Source of the DNA: a virus | Length of the DNA: 22,805 nucleotides | Virus record (IMG/VR): IMGVR_UViG_3300007640_000257 | Span: 1-22,805 of that record | Reading direction: 5' to 3' (one strand) | Part shown: positions 15,881 to 22,538 of the stretch, one piece after another | How positions within the stretch are numbered: position 1 is the stretch's first letter | Layout: the number at the start of each line of letters is the position of its first letter | Program-made: the position numbers and the translations under genes | Notes under the pieces: generated by a model | Told to the model about the DNA's origin: nothing | Databases searched by the model: none | Seen by the model: the letters and a program-made list of their open reading frames with translations, nothing else

Positions 15881-17002
15881 TTAATACTTCTCGTGATTTT
15901 TTATTCGCTGTTCAGCGATCTTACAATATTCTTCATCCATATCCATACCGATAAATCTAAACCCTTCTTTTAGTGCTGATATACCTGTTGATCCCGATCC
16001 CATAAAAGGATCGAGTACAACTCCTCCTGGTGGTGTTATTAATCTACATAAATATCTCATTAATTTTACGGGCTTAACCGTTGGATGAGTTGAGGTTGTT
16101 CCTTCTTCTAATCCAATATTACGTTCTTTCTTACTAACCTTTGCGTTATAGAAAAATCTTGATGCCCCACCTTTATCACTAAAAGCTTTCGGTTCTACCA
16201 CTACTTTCTGTATATTATTATTTTCTGTTCCTACATATTGTTTTCTATGTCCTCCTTTTCTCGGTTTTCTATTCGGACTATCACCTTTTAATATACCTGT
16301 TTGTTGATCTAAAATATAACAAGGGCAATTCGAATCGGTGTGAGTATTTCCCGTGTCGTTGTATGTTCTATGTATATGTTCTCCTTCTATTACATTCTCA
16401 CACAAACATTCTAATATAACGTTTGCTGGGAATCTACCTGTCGGTTTTTTATTTATTGATGAGTGTTTAGTTTCTACCATCTGACTTTTCCCACCATCAC
16501 TACCAACTCTACACTCATCTATATTAATTCCACCTGTTCCCCACTCTAATACATTCTTTACTATAGTCTTTTCTGATAGAGGTTTTCGTGCCAAACATAT
16601 AGGTTCGTTTGCAGGTTTCAAACTCGTTCCGAATCCATTAAAATCATTATTATCAGGATCTATCTTCTTTATATTTTTCTCTATGTTATGACTTTTCGGA
16701 AAGCCACTTCCATACAACCACATAATCTGATCCCTGATTTCAAACCCAGCGTCCTCAATGTTAACTACCATTCTGTGATATGTTCTTGTACCACCAAAAC
16801 TCAGTATGTGTCCTCCTGGTTTTAATACTCTATATACTTCCTTCCATAATTCTACTGTTGGTACATCATAATCCCATTTCTTATTCATAAACGAAAGTCC
16901 ATATGGAGGATCGGTTACAATAGAGTCTACTGAGTTATCTTTTAACTTCTTTAATCCAACCATATTATCACCATTGAATATTTTATAATTCTTCTTTTTC
17001 AT
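15881..17002 (-). CDS. Beta-class DNA methyltransferase
   Basis: A 373-residue protein. The catalytic motif TDPPYG (DPPY at 31-34) comes first and the SAM-binding motif DPFMGSGSTG (331-340) comes last, the order of the beta class of amino-methyltransferases. DPPY favours N6-adenine, though N4-cytosine is possible. Between them, KPGGHILSFGG (61-71) and SRFFYNAKVSKKERN (281-295) match phage methylases. A pair of Cys-x-Cys units (C199/C201 and C226/C228) in the variable middle part could bind zinc. No restriction gene lies nearby, so protection of phage DNA from host restriction, or regulation, is more likely than a restriction-modification system. It starts 4 bases after the stop of the gene at 17007. 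Confidence 0.88.
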   Translation of the reverse strand: MKKKNYKIFNGDNMVGLKKLKDNSVDSIVTDPPYGLSFMNKKWDYDVPTVELWKEVYRVLKPGGHILSFGGTRTYHRMVVNIEDAGFEIRDQIMWLYGSGFPKSHNIEKNIKKIDPDNNDFNGFGTSLKPANEPICLARKPLSEKTIVKNVLEWGTGGINIDECRVGSDGGKSQMVETKHSSINKKPTGRFPANVILECLCENVIEGEHIHRTYNDTGNTHTDSNCPCYILDQQTGILKGDSPNRKPRKGGHRKQYVGTENNNIQKVVVEPKAFSDKGGASRFFYNAKVSKKERNIGLEEGTTSTHPTVKPVKLMRYLCRLITPPGGVVLDPFMGSGSTGISALKEGFRFIGMDMDEEYCKIAEQRIKNHEKY

Positions 17003-17006
17003 CTAT

Positions 17007-17744
17007 TTAATTATTATTTTTTTCCACTACACTATTGAAGAACTCACTACCATTATTCAATGAATGTATTTTACTATTATTTAATCTACCACTTTCAAAT
17101 ATAATTCTTAGATCATTAAAATTTAAATCTCTATGATCATCACATTCTTTCTGTGGTGTTTTATTATTATAAATTCCATTAGAATTTATTTTATCGTTAT
17201 TTCTTGCGTAACCATTTGAATAATCCATATCAAATCCACATACATAAATATTACTTGCTCCCATTAATATAGCGAGTGATAACATATGTACTGCAATTGT
17301 GTGTCCATTACTATATGATTCTTTATGACCTGTCTTATCTTGTAATAATTTCTGTATTAGTTTAGACCTTTGGTGATGTACCCAAGGGTTTTTCTTTTGA
17401 ACTGTCCATTGATCAAAAGGTATATGATCTATATTTAATTTATTTGTCATATGATCGTGTATTGTATTATCTACACTATCTCCCCATACCAATTTACTTT
17501 CAGGACGGGAGTTAAACTTATCGGTATATCTACCAACCTGAATACCATTCGCCCATAACCAATAATCTACTTTTATCTCAGGTATTATTAGATCACAATT
17601 ATTACAGGATATAACTATACTATCTTCTTTATTAGATTCTTCTATTAGAAAGTCTAAGTTTTTATTTAAACTCGGTCCTAATCCCAATACATAAATATCT
17701 TTACCTTTATGTATATCTACTAATTCTTCTATATCTTTTCTCAT
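17007..17744 (-). CDS. GPSL-motif Rossmann protein (glycosyltransferase / MptE-like)
   Basis: A 245-residue protein. The N-terminus has GKDIYVLGLGPSLNKN (14-29), followed by a strand and SCNNCD. Near residues ~146-176 is GHTIAVHMLSLAILMGASNI, then YVCGFDMDYSNG. A GxGPSL loop with a later GxxxIxxxGxD strand is seen in DUF115/MptE-like proteins and in GT42-type sialyltransferases. These bind nucleotide sugars or pterin diphosphates. The donor and acceptor are unknown here. Lying beside a DNA methyltransferase and terminase, it could decorate phage DNA or virions, but this is inference. Start chosen as the only Met near the motif; it has a plain A-rich leader. Confidence 0.5.
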   Translation of the reverse strand: MRKDIEELVDIHKGKDIYVLGLGPSLNKNLDFLIEESNKEDSIVISCNNCDLIIPEIKVDYWLWANGIQVGRYTDKFNSRPESKLVWGDSVDNTIHDHMTNKLNIDHIPFDQWTVQKKNPWVHHQRSKLIQKLLQDKTGHKESYSNGHTIAVHMLSLAILMGASNIYVCGFDMDYSNGYARNNDKINSNGIYNNKTPQKECDDHRDLNFNDLRIIFESGRLNNSKIHSLNNGSEFFNSVVEKNNN

Positions 17745-17748
17745 ATCT

Positions 17749-17937
17749 TTATCTTAATATTTTTTCTATTTTCATTTGTCTTAATAATACTTTTATATCA
17801 TCACAAACTACTTCTGGTATATCATAGGTGTAGTGGTCTAAAAACTTTTCCCATATCTCTATGTTATCATCCAATTGTTTATTACTTAATTTATCGACTA
17901 ATCCTATATCCCTTGCTATTAGTTTATTCTTCCCCAT
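17749..17937 (-). CDS. Small hypothetical protein, overlapping start
   Basis: A 62-residue protein if started at ATG 17935-17937 (MGKNKLIARDIGLVDKLSNK), which overlaps the upstream gene's stop by 14 bases in the manner of coupled genes. A longer reading from 18021 would add 28 residues but overlap the neighbour by 98 bases, so the shorter form is preferred. The rest is mostly helical with charged residues (DNIEIWEKFLDHYTYDIPEV). No family recognised. Confidence 0.5.
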   Translation of the reverse strand: MGKNKLIARDIGLVDKLSNKQLDDNIEIWEKFLDHYTYDIPEVVCDDIKVLLRQMKIEKILR

Positions 17938-18328
17938 TCTTTTCTTTCTTTTGATCTTGATATCGTTGTGCCCATTTCTCTTTATGTGCCTGATAATACT
18001 GTGATTGATAATCTGGGTCATTACCTTTATTCTTTTTATAATAATCTTTATCCTGTCTCTTTCTCTCAGCGTAATATTCTTTTCTATAATCAGCGTACTT
18101 CTCTTTTATCTCTTCTTGATTCTTTTCCCAATAGTCTTTTCTATATTGTAATAGTCTTTCTCTATTATCCTGGTAATATACTCTTCTGTATTCTTTTATC
18201 TTCTCAGTTTCTATTTCATATAATTCCTGTAAGTTATCTGTTCCTATTTCTTTACTATACTTATCATACTGAGGAGTCCCTATATTATTTTTATCTAATA
18301 AGTATTCTAATTTTTTTACATATTGCAT
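17924..18328 (-). CDS. Tyr/Arg/Lys/Glu-rich repeat protein
   Basis: A 134-residue protein. After ~45 residues it is a run of similar units in which YRxxYxxxNxE recurs with 15-19 residue spacing (EYRRVYYQDNRERLL, QYRKDYWEKNQEEIKE, DYRKEYYAERKRQ). The pattern implies a long charged helix. Proteins with such repeats are common in phages and their role is usually unknown; a nucleic-acid contact is possible because of the many basic and aromatic residues. The 211-residue protein at 19661-20296 has related units. The complementary strand also stays open here, which reflects this codon bias and not a second gene. Confidence 0.55.
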   Translation of the reverse strand: MQYVKKLEYLLDKNNIGTPQYDKYSKEIGTDNLQELYEIETEKIKEYRRVYYQDNRERLLQYRKDYWEKNQEEIKEKYADYRKEYYAERKRQDKDYYKKNKGNDPDYQSQYYQAHKEKWAQRYQDQKKEKNGEE

Positions 18329-18350
18329 TTTAATTCATTTTATTTTTTAA

Positions 18351-18827
18351 TTATTGTAGTATCTCAACGAACTTTTCTAATCTGATTATCATCTGTTGTG
18401 TTAATCCAGGACACGCGCATAGTTCAATCCTACTTCTTGTTATTTCATTATACAAAGCGAATAACCTCTTCTGTTCAGGACCGCTCATTTGTTTACGGCT
18501 ATGTAGATCCAGAATAAATTCTTCTTCATCTTCTGTTAAATCCCTTGACTTTTTTAACCAAGAGAATTTGTTGAGGTATTTTTTCCTACGCTCACAACCA
18601 GGACATTCTACCACACCAACTACCTTTGTAACCTTACTTATAATATCACCAAATCCCGATGGTTTTAATTCTTGGTTAGATAATTCTAATTCCTTATCTA
18701 ATTTTTCTAATATTTTCGCACCTGATACAGTATATTCATTTCCTTTTTTATTTTCAGAAATCCACTTACCTTTTACTTTCCAATATTCTTTATTCTTTAT
18801 CGTTACACTATTTTTATCCTTTTTCAT
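18351..18827 (-). CDS. Small protein with CxxC and CxC motifs
   Basis: A 158-residue protein. The C-terminal ~100 residues carry GFGDIISKVTKVVGVVECPG, with CPGC at 75-78 followed by ERRKKYLNKFSW, and a later CACPG at 137-141. This layout recalls a family in Bacteroidetes phages whose members read GLGDTxEKVTKATG and CGCDERKxKLN; its function is not known to me. The four Cys could hold a metal ion. The N-terminal ~50 residues are lysine-rich. It lies between the sigma-like gene and small genes in the same leftward array. Confidence 0.5.
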   Translation of the reverse strand: MKKDKNSVTIKNKEYWKVKGKWISENKKGNEYTVSGAKILEKLDKELELSNQELKPSGFGDIISKVTKVVGVVECPGCERRKKYLNKFSWLKKSRDLTEDEEEFILDLHSRKQMSGPEQKRLFALYNEITRSRIELCACPGLTQQMIIRLEKFVEILQ

Positions 18828-18837
18828 AAATTTTTAT

Positions 18838-19359
18838 TTACTTTTTTTTATTATTTTTCTGATCCCACTTTTCGTTGATCTCTTTTAATATATTATTAAT
18901 CTTAACATTAATCAATTGATGGCTTACATTAAGTTGTCTTGCGATAGCTCTTTGGCTAAACCCATACTTTTCCCTTTTCTTATCCCAAGTTAAATAATGT
19001 AATTCGAATAACTTTATATCACTTGGTCTAAGATGTAACACAACTCTTTTTATGAAGTCCATCTTCTTTGTATTCTTAATGTCTATTTCCATATGATCAA
19101 TTTCCTCCTCTTCACTATCATCTAATTGATCTATTACATATTCATTATCTACTATCTTATTACGACCACAATTTTTTCGGTGTAGATTTCTTAATGAAAT
19201 AAATATATAACTATCAGTGATCTTTTCATAAGGGATTTGCCATTTAGTCATATTGACTAATAATGTGTGTAAAAGATCACCACCTTCATCTCGACTAGAG
19301 ATAACATATGCCATATTCAACCAACGATTATAGTCTGCTTTCTCTACTCTCTCGATCAT
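18838..19359 (-). CDS. Sigma-70-like transcription factor
   Basis: A 173-residue protein. Residues ~10-60 resemble sigma region 2: a DLLHTLLVNM helix, then ITDSYIFISLRNLHRKN. A very acidic linker follows (DDSEEEEIDHMEID). Residues ~115-160 resemble region 4 with a helix-turn-helix: LFELHYLTWDKKREKYGFSQ, then RAIARQLNVSHQLINVKINN. Such small sigma-like proteins in Bacteroidetes phages are thought to turn on late genes by directing host RNA polymerase. The three repeated elements upstream of virion genes are natural candidate targets, but recognition is inferred. Its ATG overlaps the end of the 53-residue gene upstream. Confidence 0.6.
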   Translation of the reverse strand: MIERVEKADYNRWLNMAYVISSRDEGGDLLHTLLVNMTKWQIPYEKITDSYIFISLRNLHRKNCGRNKIVDNEYVIDQLDDSEEEEIDHMEIDIKNTKKMDFIKRVVLHLRPSDIKLFELHYLTWDKKREKYGFSQRAIARQLNVSHQLINVKINNILKEINEKWDQKNNKKK

Positions 19360-19489
19360 TCAAATAATCCGTTATTTTATAATATAGATCATCCCTAACG
19401 AATCTTTTTCTACGAGGTGGTAACTCATAGGTTAATTCTTTTAAACGTTCTTCTATCTCTTCTATTTCGGTTCTATAATTCTTTTCCAT
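19328..19489 (-). CDS. Small charged protein upstream of the sigma-like gene
   Basis: A 53-residue open frame starting MEKNYRTEIEEIEERLKELT, with PPRRKRFVRDDLYYKITDYL in its second half. Its last 32 bases overlap the start of the sigma-like gene in another frame, suggesting translational coupling. The first half is an acidic helix and the centre is basic. No family is recognised; it might be a partner of the sigma-like protein. Confidence 0.5.
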   Translation of the reverse strand: MEKNYRTEIEEIEERLKELTYELPPRRKRFVRDDLYYKITDYLNDRESRESRL

Positions 19490-19660
19490 TTATGTGTGTG
19501 TGTATTTATTTTTTACTCTTTAATATTATCAAGCAATTGGTAGTGGAGAGAGGGTGGTGGTAATTATGAGTATTATGCCATATACCTATACCACCTTATT
19601 ATAAATTAAACCTAACTACTAATTTAATTATACCTCTCTGTATGTCCCATCTACCATTTA
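19490..19660 (-). promoter_or_regulatory. Intergenic region with hairpin upstream of the sigma-like genes
   Basis: A 171-base gap without a gene. GGTGGTA (19556-19562) and TACCACC (19589-19595) form a perfect 7-bp stem around a 26-base loop. A TATAATAA box lies before it on the minus strand. There is no T-run, so a leader or operator structure is more likely than a terminator. Six TG units sit at 19493-19503, close to the start codon. Confidence 0.4.
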
Positions 19661-20296
19661 TTATTCATTCTTTTTAAATTCCTCTAATTCTTCTCGTAAT
19701 TCTTTATTTAACTGATTACGTCTTTTATTTAATTTCTCTTTGTTCTCTTCTCTATACTTCCTAGCGTATATTCTTTTCTTCTCTAACTTCTCTTCTCTAT
19801 CCTTTTCAAATAAACTTTCTTGTTCATCACTTAACGCCTTTCTTCTTTCAGATTGGTAATCCCTATTCTTCTGTAATCTTTCCTCTTTCTCTTCGGGAGT
19901 TTCTGATTCTCTTTCCTCTAATATAATATCTCTTCTGTTCCTTGCGTATTCTTTTGCTTGTTCACGATAAAGTTGTTTCTTTCTTTCCTTATCATCATCA
20001 AAAACATAATATTCTTCTGGCTCGTGATCTAAGTTATATTGAAGTAATTTTTTTAATCTGTAGTAACATAATATTAATTCATCTTCTGTTGAGAAAAATG
20101 ATAGTTCAAATATTGGTGGGAAGTGTAATAGGTAGTGGTGGACTAACTCCATACCATCTACGTAATTAATATAACCACCAAGACTTTCTACTTTATTAAG
20201 AAAGTCTAAGGTTCTTCCTTTCATCTTAACATTGTAGTTTAGTAAACTTTCTTGCTTGATTATTTTATCTTTTATTCTATTGCTCTTTGTGCTCAT
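19661..20296 (-). CDS. Hypothetical protein with charged coiled C-terminus
   Basis: A 211-residue protein. Residues 1-90 look globular (LDFLNKVESLGGYINYVDGM, then HHYLLHFPPIFELSFFS). Residues ~100-211 are almost wholly Arg, Lys and Glu with YAR/YRE units (EYARNRRDIILEERES, IYARKYREENKEKLNKRR), predicting one long charged helix. The units are related to those of the protein at 17924-18328. Its start overlaps the DUF3310-like gene by 20 bases. No function is recognised. Confidence 0.55.
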   Translation of the reverse strand: MSTKSNRIKDKIIKQESLLNYNVKMKGRTLDFLNKVESLGGYINYVDGMELVHHYLLHFPPIFELSFFSTEDELILCYYRLKKLLQYNLDHEPEEYYVFDDDKERKKQLYREQAKEYARNRRDIILEERESETPEEKEERLQKNRDYQSERRKALSDEQESLFEKDREEKLEKKRIYARKYREENKEKLNKRRNQLNKELREELEEFKKNE

Positions 20297-20540
20297 ATCC
20301 TAGTTTTTTTAATTCGAATTTTAAATGATTGATTGCTTTAAGTATATCAGCAATTTTACTTTCTTCTTTACTATCGTTTACATATACTTTATCTCCTGCC
20401 CTCAACAGATATGTAACTGCAGTTCCTACATTATATGATAGATCGAAGTCGTCTATTACATCACTACCTCTTATTCCGTAATTCTTACCAATATAATATG
20501 AGGGTATTTCTTTATGGTCTATATTATCATTCTTTTTCAT
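20277..20540 (-). CDS. DUF3310-like (SaV-like) protein
   Basis: An 87-residue protein. It has the recognisable course of DUF3310 proteins: SYYIGKNYGIRGSDVIDDFD, then LSYNVGTAVTYLLRAGDK, and DILKAINHLKFELKKLG. The key phrase is SYNxGxAxxYLLRAGxK followed by a helix with AINHLK. The family is widespread in phages; its biochemical role is unsettled, although it lies in nucleotide or replication regions. That fits its place next to the polymerase-like gene. Confidence 0.75.
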   Translation of the reverse strand: MKKNDNIDHKEIPSYYIGKNYGIRGSDVIDDFDLSYNVGTAVTYLLRAGDKVYVNDSKEESKIADILKAINHLKFELKKLGYEHKEQ

Positions 20541-20616
20541 ATACTATATATTAAAGTTTTTTACTGTAAATAGTCATTTTACGAATTATTTTTAATATTT
20601 TTTATTATAATATTCA

Positions 20617-21816
20617 CTATCCTATATTAACTTGTGTTTTTATTCCTAGCTTAGTAAAGTATTTTTCTATTTCTTTATAAATCTGACCACAATCTTCTAT
20701 ATCACTAAAATAGATACTATCAAATAATGTGAAGTAATACTTACTTTTCTTCGGAACTAAATTATTAAATAACTTTGCTTCTATATTCTGCAATCTCGAT
20801 GCTAGTGATATATCTGTTTTGTAGATTTTATCCAACGAATCCCAAGTAGTCGGGAATAATTCTTTAAATTTTTTATTATAAAGGCTTTGTTTATTAAATC
20901 CGAAATATACATTCTTATATAATCCTACTTTAATATCTTGTCGATCATCCTCTTCTTTAACTAAATTAAATTCCTCATAGAATATTCCTGACTCACAAAC
21001 ATATTTATAACTCTGATCATAATCAAATTCATTTTCTTTTAAATATGCTACTAATAATAATGGTTGGCAATTAGTTATATCAACGTAGTTAAAATTAACT
21101 GATAAGTGTTTCCTTGCGATCTTTGATAAGTTGGTAAAGCTGTGGTATATTCTATCTACTTTATTTCCTTTCTTTATAAATCTTCTGGATTTTAAATAGA
21201 ATATTTTACTTATCCTTGATCTTAATCTATGAGAACTGGATCCTTTCTTTAAATAATCATTTAATTCAGCCTCAATAGCGTTCTTTGTATTTATCTCTAT
21301 ATTCTCAATTGTGTTTTTAAATCTATCAGTAACATCTACATCTTTATCACAAGTAAATTCCCTTACATATTTTTTACGGGGTTCTTCTAATATAACTAAA
21401 CACAATTCTTTTTCTTCGAAATACTGATCGTGTATTCTATACTTCTTTACTATCTTCTTATCTTTATCATACCAAGTCCCATCTTTATATGGTACATTAG
21501 TTAATACCTTTAAATCTTTAAGGATCTTTTTATAACTATAATAATGATCTGTCCCAAAAAACTTAATAAACACACTTCTACTTAATAATTGCTCTCTCTC
21601 GTTTTCTATGTCTCTATTTTCTAAATACCTTAAAAATGATAATACATTCTTTAAGAATATTCTTCTATTCTTAATTGGTATATCCACAGTCAACAATTCA
21701 CTAATTAAGTGTATGTCAGTTACGAATAGTAAATTTCCAAATGCGAATGACTTAATACTTTCTTTTGTTAAGTCATCCCCAAACATTTTTTCTTCTAATT
21801 TTATAATTTCTATCAT
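20617..21816 (-). CDS. Divergent palm-type polymerase-like protein
   Basis: A 399-residue protein if started at ATG 21814-21816 (MIEIIKLEEKMFGDDLTKES). A longer frame from 21912 exists, but its extra part encodes a tandem 11-bp repeat that looks regulatory. Numbered from the short start, the second half has RIYHSFTNL (222-230), VDITNCQP (245-252, like motif A with Asp), KVGLYKNVYFGFN (296-308, like motif B with Lys and the aromatic-Gly pair) and TLFDSIYF (363-370, like the DS of motif C). This order is seen in family A DNA polymerases and single-subunit RNA polymerases, and in a poorly studied group in phages and plasmids. The first 200 residues look helical and unmatched. Whether it makes DNA or RNA cannot be told; replication is the best guess. 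Confidence 0.5.
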   Translation of the reverse strand: MIEIIKLEEKMFGDDLTKESIKSFAFGNLLFVTDIHLISELLTVDIPIKNRRIFLKNVLSFLRYLENRDIENEREQLLSRSVFIKFFGTDHYYSYKKILKDLKVLTNVPYKDGTWYDKDKKIVKKYRIHDQYFEEKELCLVILEEPRKKYVREFTCDKDVDVTDRFKNTIENIEINTKNAIEAELNDYLKKGSSSHRLRSRISKIFYLKSRRFIKKGNKVDRIYHSFTNLSKIARKHLSVNFNYVDITNCQPLLLVAYLKENEFDYDQSYKYVCESGIFYEEFNLVKEEDDRQDIKVGLYKNVYFGFNKQSLYNKKFKELFPTTWDSLDKIYKTDISLASRLQNIEAKLFNNLVPKKSKYYFTLFDSIYFSDIEDCGQIYKEIEKYFTKLGIKTQVNIG

Positions 21817-21880
21817 AATGTATATATAAAAATTATCTTCTCCCTGAGGGGTTATTTCAATATATTTTAAAAAAACTTTC

Positions 21881-21902
21881 AAAATGTCGAAAAAATGTCG
21901 AA
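21881..21902. repeat. Tandem 11-bp direct repeat, likely operator
   Basis: AAAATGTCGAA occurs twice without a gap (21881-21891 and 21892-21902). The 11-bp period is about one helical turn, as for paired protein sites. It lies 65-86 bases upstream of the chosen polymerase-like start. Confidence 0.6.
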
Positions 21903-21909
21903 AAACGAG

Positions 21910-21920
21910 CACTAATAGTG
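21910..21920. repeat. Small inverted repeat CACTA-A-TAGTG
   Basis: Two 5-base arms around one base form a perfect inverted repeat eight bases beyond the tandem repeats. A dimeric regulator, such as the rightward RHH-like protein, could bind it; this is inference only. Confidence 0.4.
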
Positions 21921-21971
21921 TTACCTCTGTTCCCTCTCTATTATATTATAATTCCGTTGAAAAACTTAACT

Positions 21972-22126
21972 GAAAAACCACCAATAGCGAGTTAGTGGTT
22001 CTTCATACCTACCCGATTGGGTGGTCGTAATTAACGGTCCTAAGCGTTAATTCTTAATGTCCTATTATATATCAATATCAATATTCACATTCCTGATCAC
22101 GACCCTTTGGGGGAGTGGATCAGACC
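21972..22126 (-). ncRNA. Candidate structured RNA / 5' leader with four hairpins
   Basis: The divergent spacer (21817-22271) has no gene but holds four hairpins in a row. On the minus strand in order: a CTGATC/GATCAG stem with inner AC/GT and CCC/GGG pairs (22093-22123); AATTAACG/CGTTAATT, 8 bp (22029-22052); ACCACCC with GGGT-GGT and one bulge (22007-22025); and a 13-bp stem starting GAAGAACCAC (21972-22004) whose last arm ends in TTTTTC. In the last stem two pairs are G-U on the minus strand but would be A-C mismatches on the plus strand; the first stem gains a G-U pair the same way. This favours an RNA read leftward and ending, or pausing, before the polymerase-like gene. A TATAAT box lies at 22141-22146. 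A replication origin is the main alternative. Confidence 0.5.
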
Positions 22127-22271
22127 TATAAGTAAAATCTATTATAACACATCTCAACTATAAGAAAGAAATATAGAAATAATTACTAAAAACACTAAAC
22201 AAAGCGTATCTTTATTTATATATAATATATATAATATACAGAGTACATAAAAAATAACTTTAAAATAAATT

Positions 22272-22538
22272 ATGAAAAAAAGTTCAAAAAAATTTACAAC
22301 TTTACGAGTAACAGAAGAGACTCAATCTATGGTTGAACAATTAAAAATATTGGTTTCTATGCGAGATCGTACATCATATACAACGGATGATGCTCTTAAT
22401 CTCTATCTAAGAGAGGGTTTAGATGATATTGAGATGAAAATACAAGTAGGTGGATTCTCGTGGAGAGATGCCTTTGACCAAGAAAATAAAGCAACAGAGG
22501 AATTACAAAAAAGAATAGATTTAGAAAATGGAAAATAA
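22272..22538 (+). CDS. Small ribbon-helix-helix-like protein
   Basis: An 88-residue protein, the first rightward gene, starting MKKSSKKFTTLRVTEETQSM. The basic start, a strand FTTLRV, then TEETQSMVEQLKILVSMRD and a second helix (TTDDALNLYLREGLDD) resemble a ribbon-helix-helix DNA binder. The remainder is charged and unmatched. It overlaps the next gene by 11 bases and lies behind an AT-rich stretch with TATAAT boxes (~22220-22240), which may be the rightward promoter. A regulator of the divergent spacer is plausible but not shown. Confidence 0.5.
   Translation: MKKSSKKFTTLRVTEETQSMVEQLKILVSMRDRTSYTTDDALNLYLREGLDDIEMKIQVGGFSWRDAFDQENKATEELQKRIDLENGK

Noticed and set aside
17968-18333. A 121-codon plus-strand open frame opposite the Tyr/Arg-rich repeat gene.
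   Set aside because: It mirrors the repeat gene's codon bias, has a hydrophobic low-complexity product, and runs against the direction of all neighbours.
18568-18888. A 106-codon plus-strand frame ending in a Phe/Leu-rich stretch that could look like a membrane protein.
   Set aside because: It lies opposite the Cys-motif gene and the end of the sigma-like gene; the hydrophobic run is the complement of Lys/Asn codons.
20617-21912. The longer polymerase-like start at 21912.
   Set aside because: The extra 32 codons cover the tandem 11-bp repeat and a Phe-rich low-complexity stretch; ATG 21814-21816 opens a more protein-like start.
22032-22046. AACGGTCCTAAG, a match to the core of the I-CeuI site and conserved 23S rRNA.
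   Set aside because: The match ends after 12 bases and is explained by the inverted repeat AATTAACG/CGTTAATT; no rRNA context exists around it.
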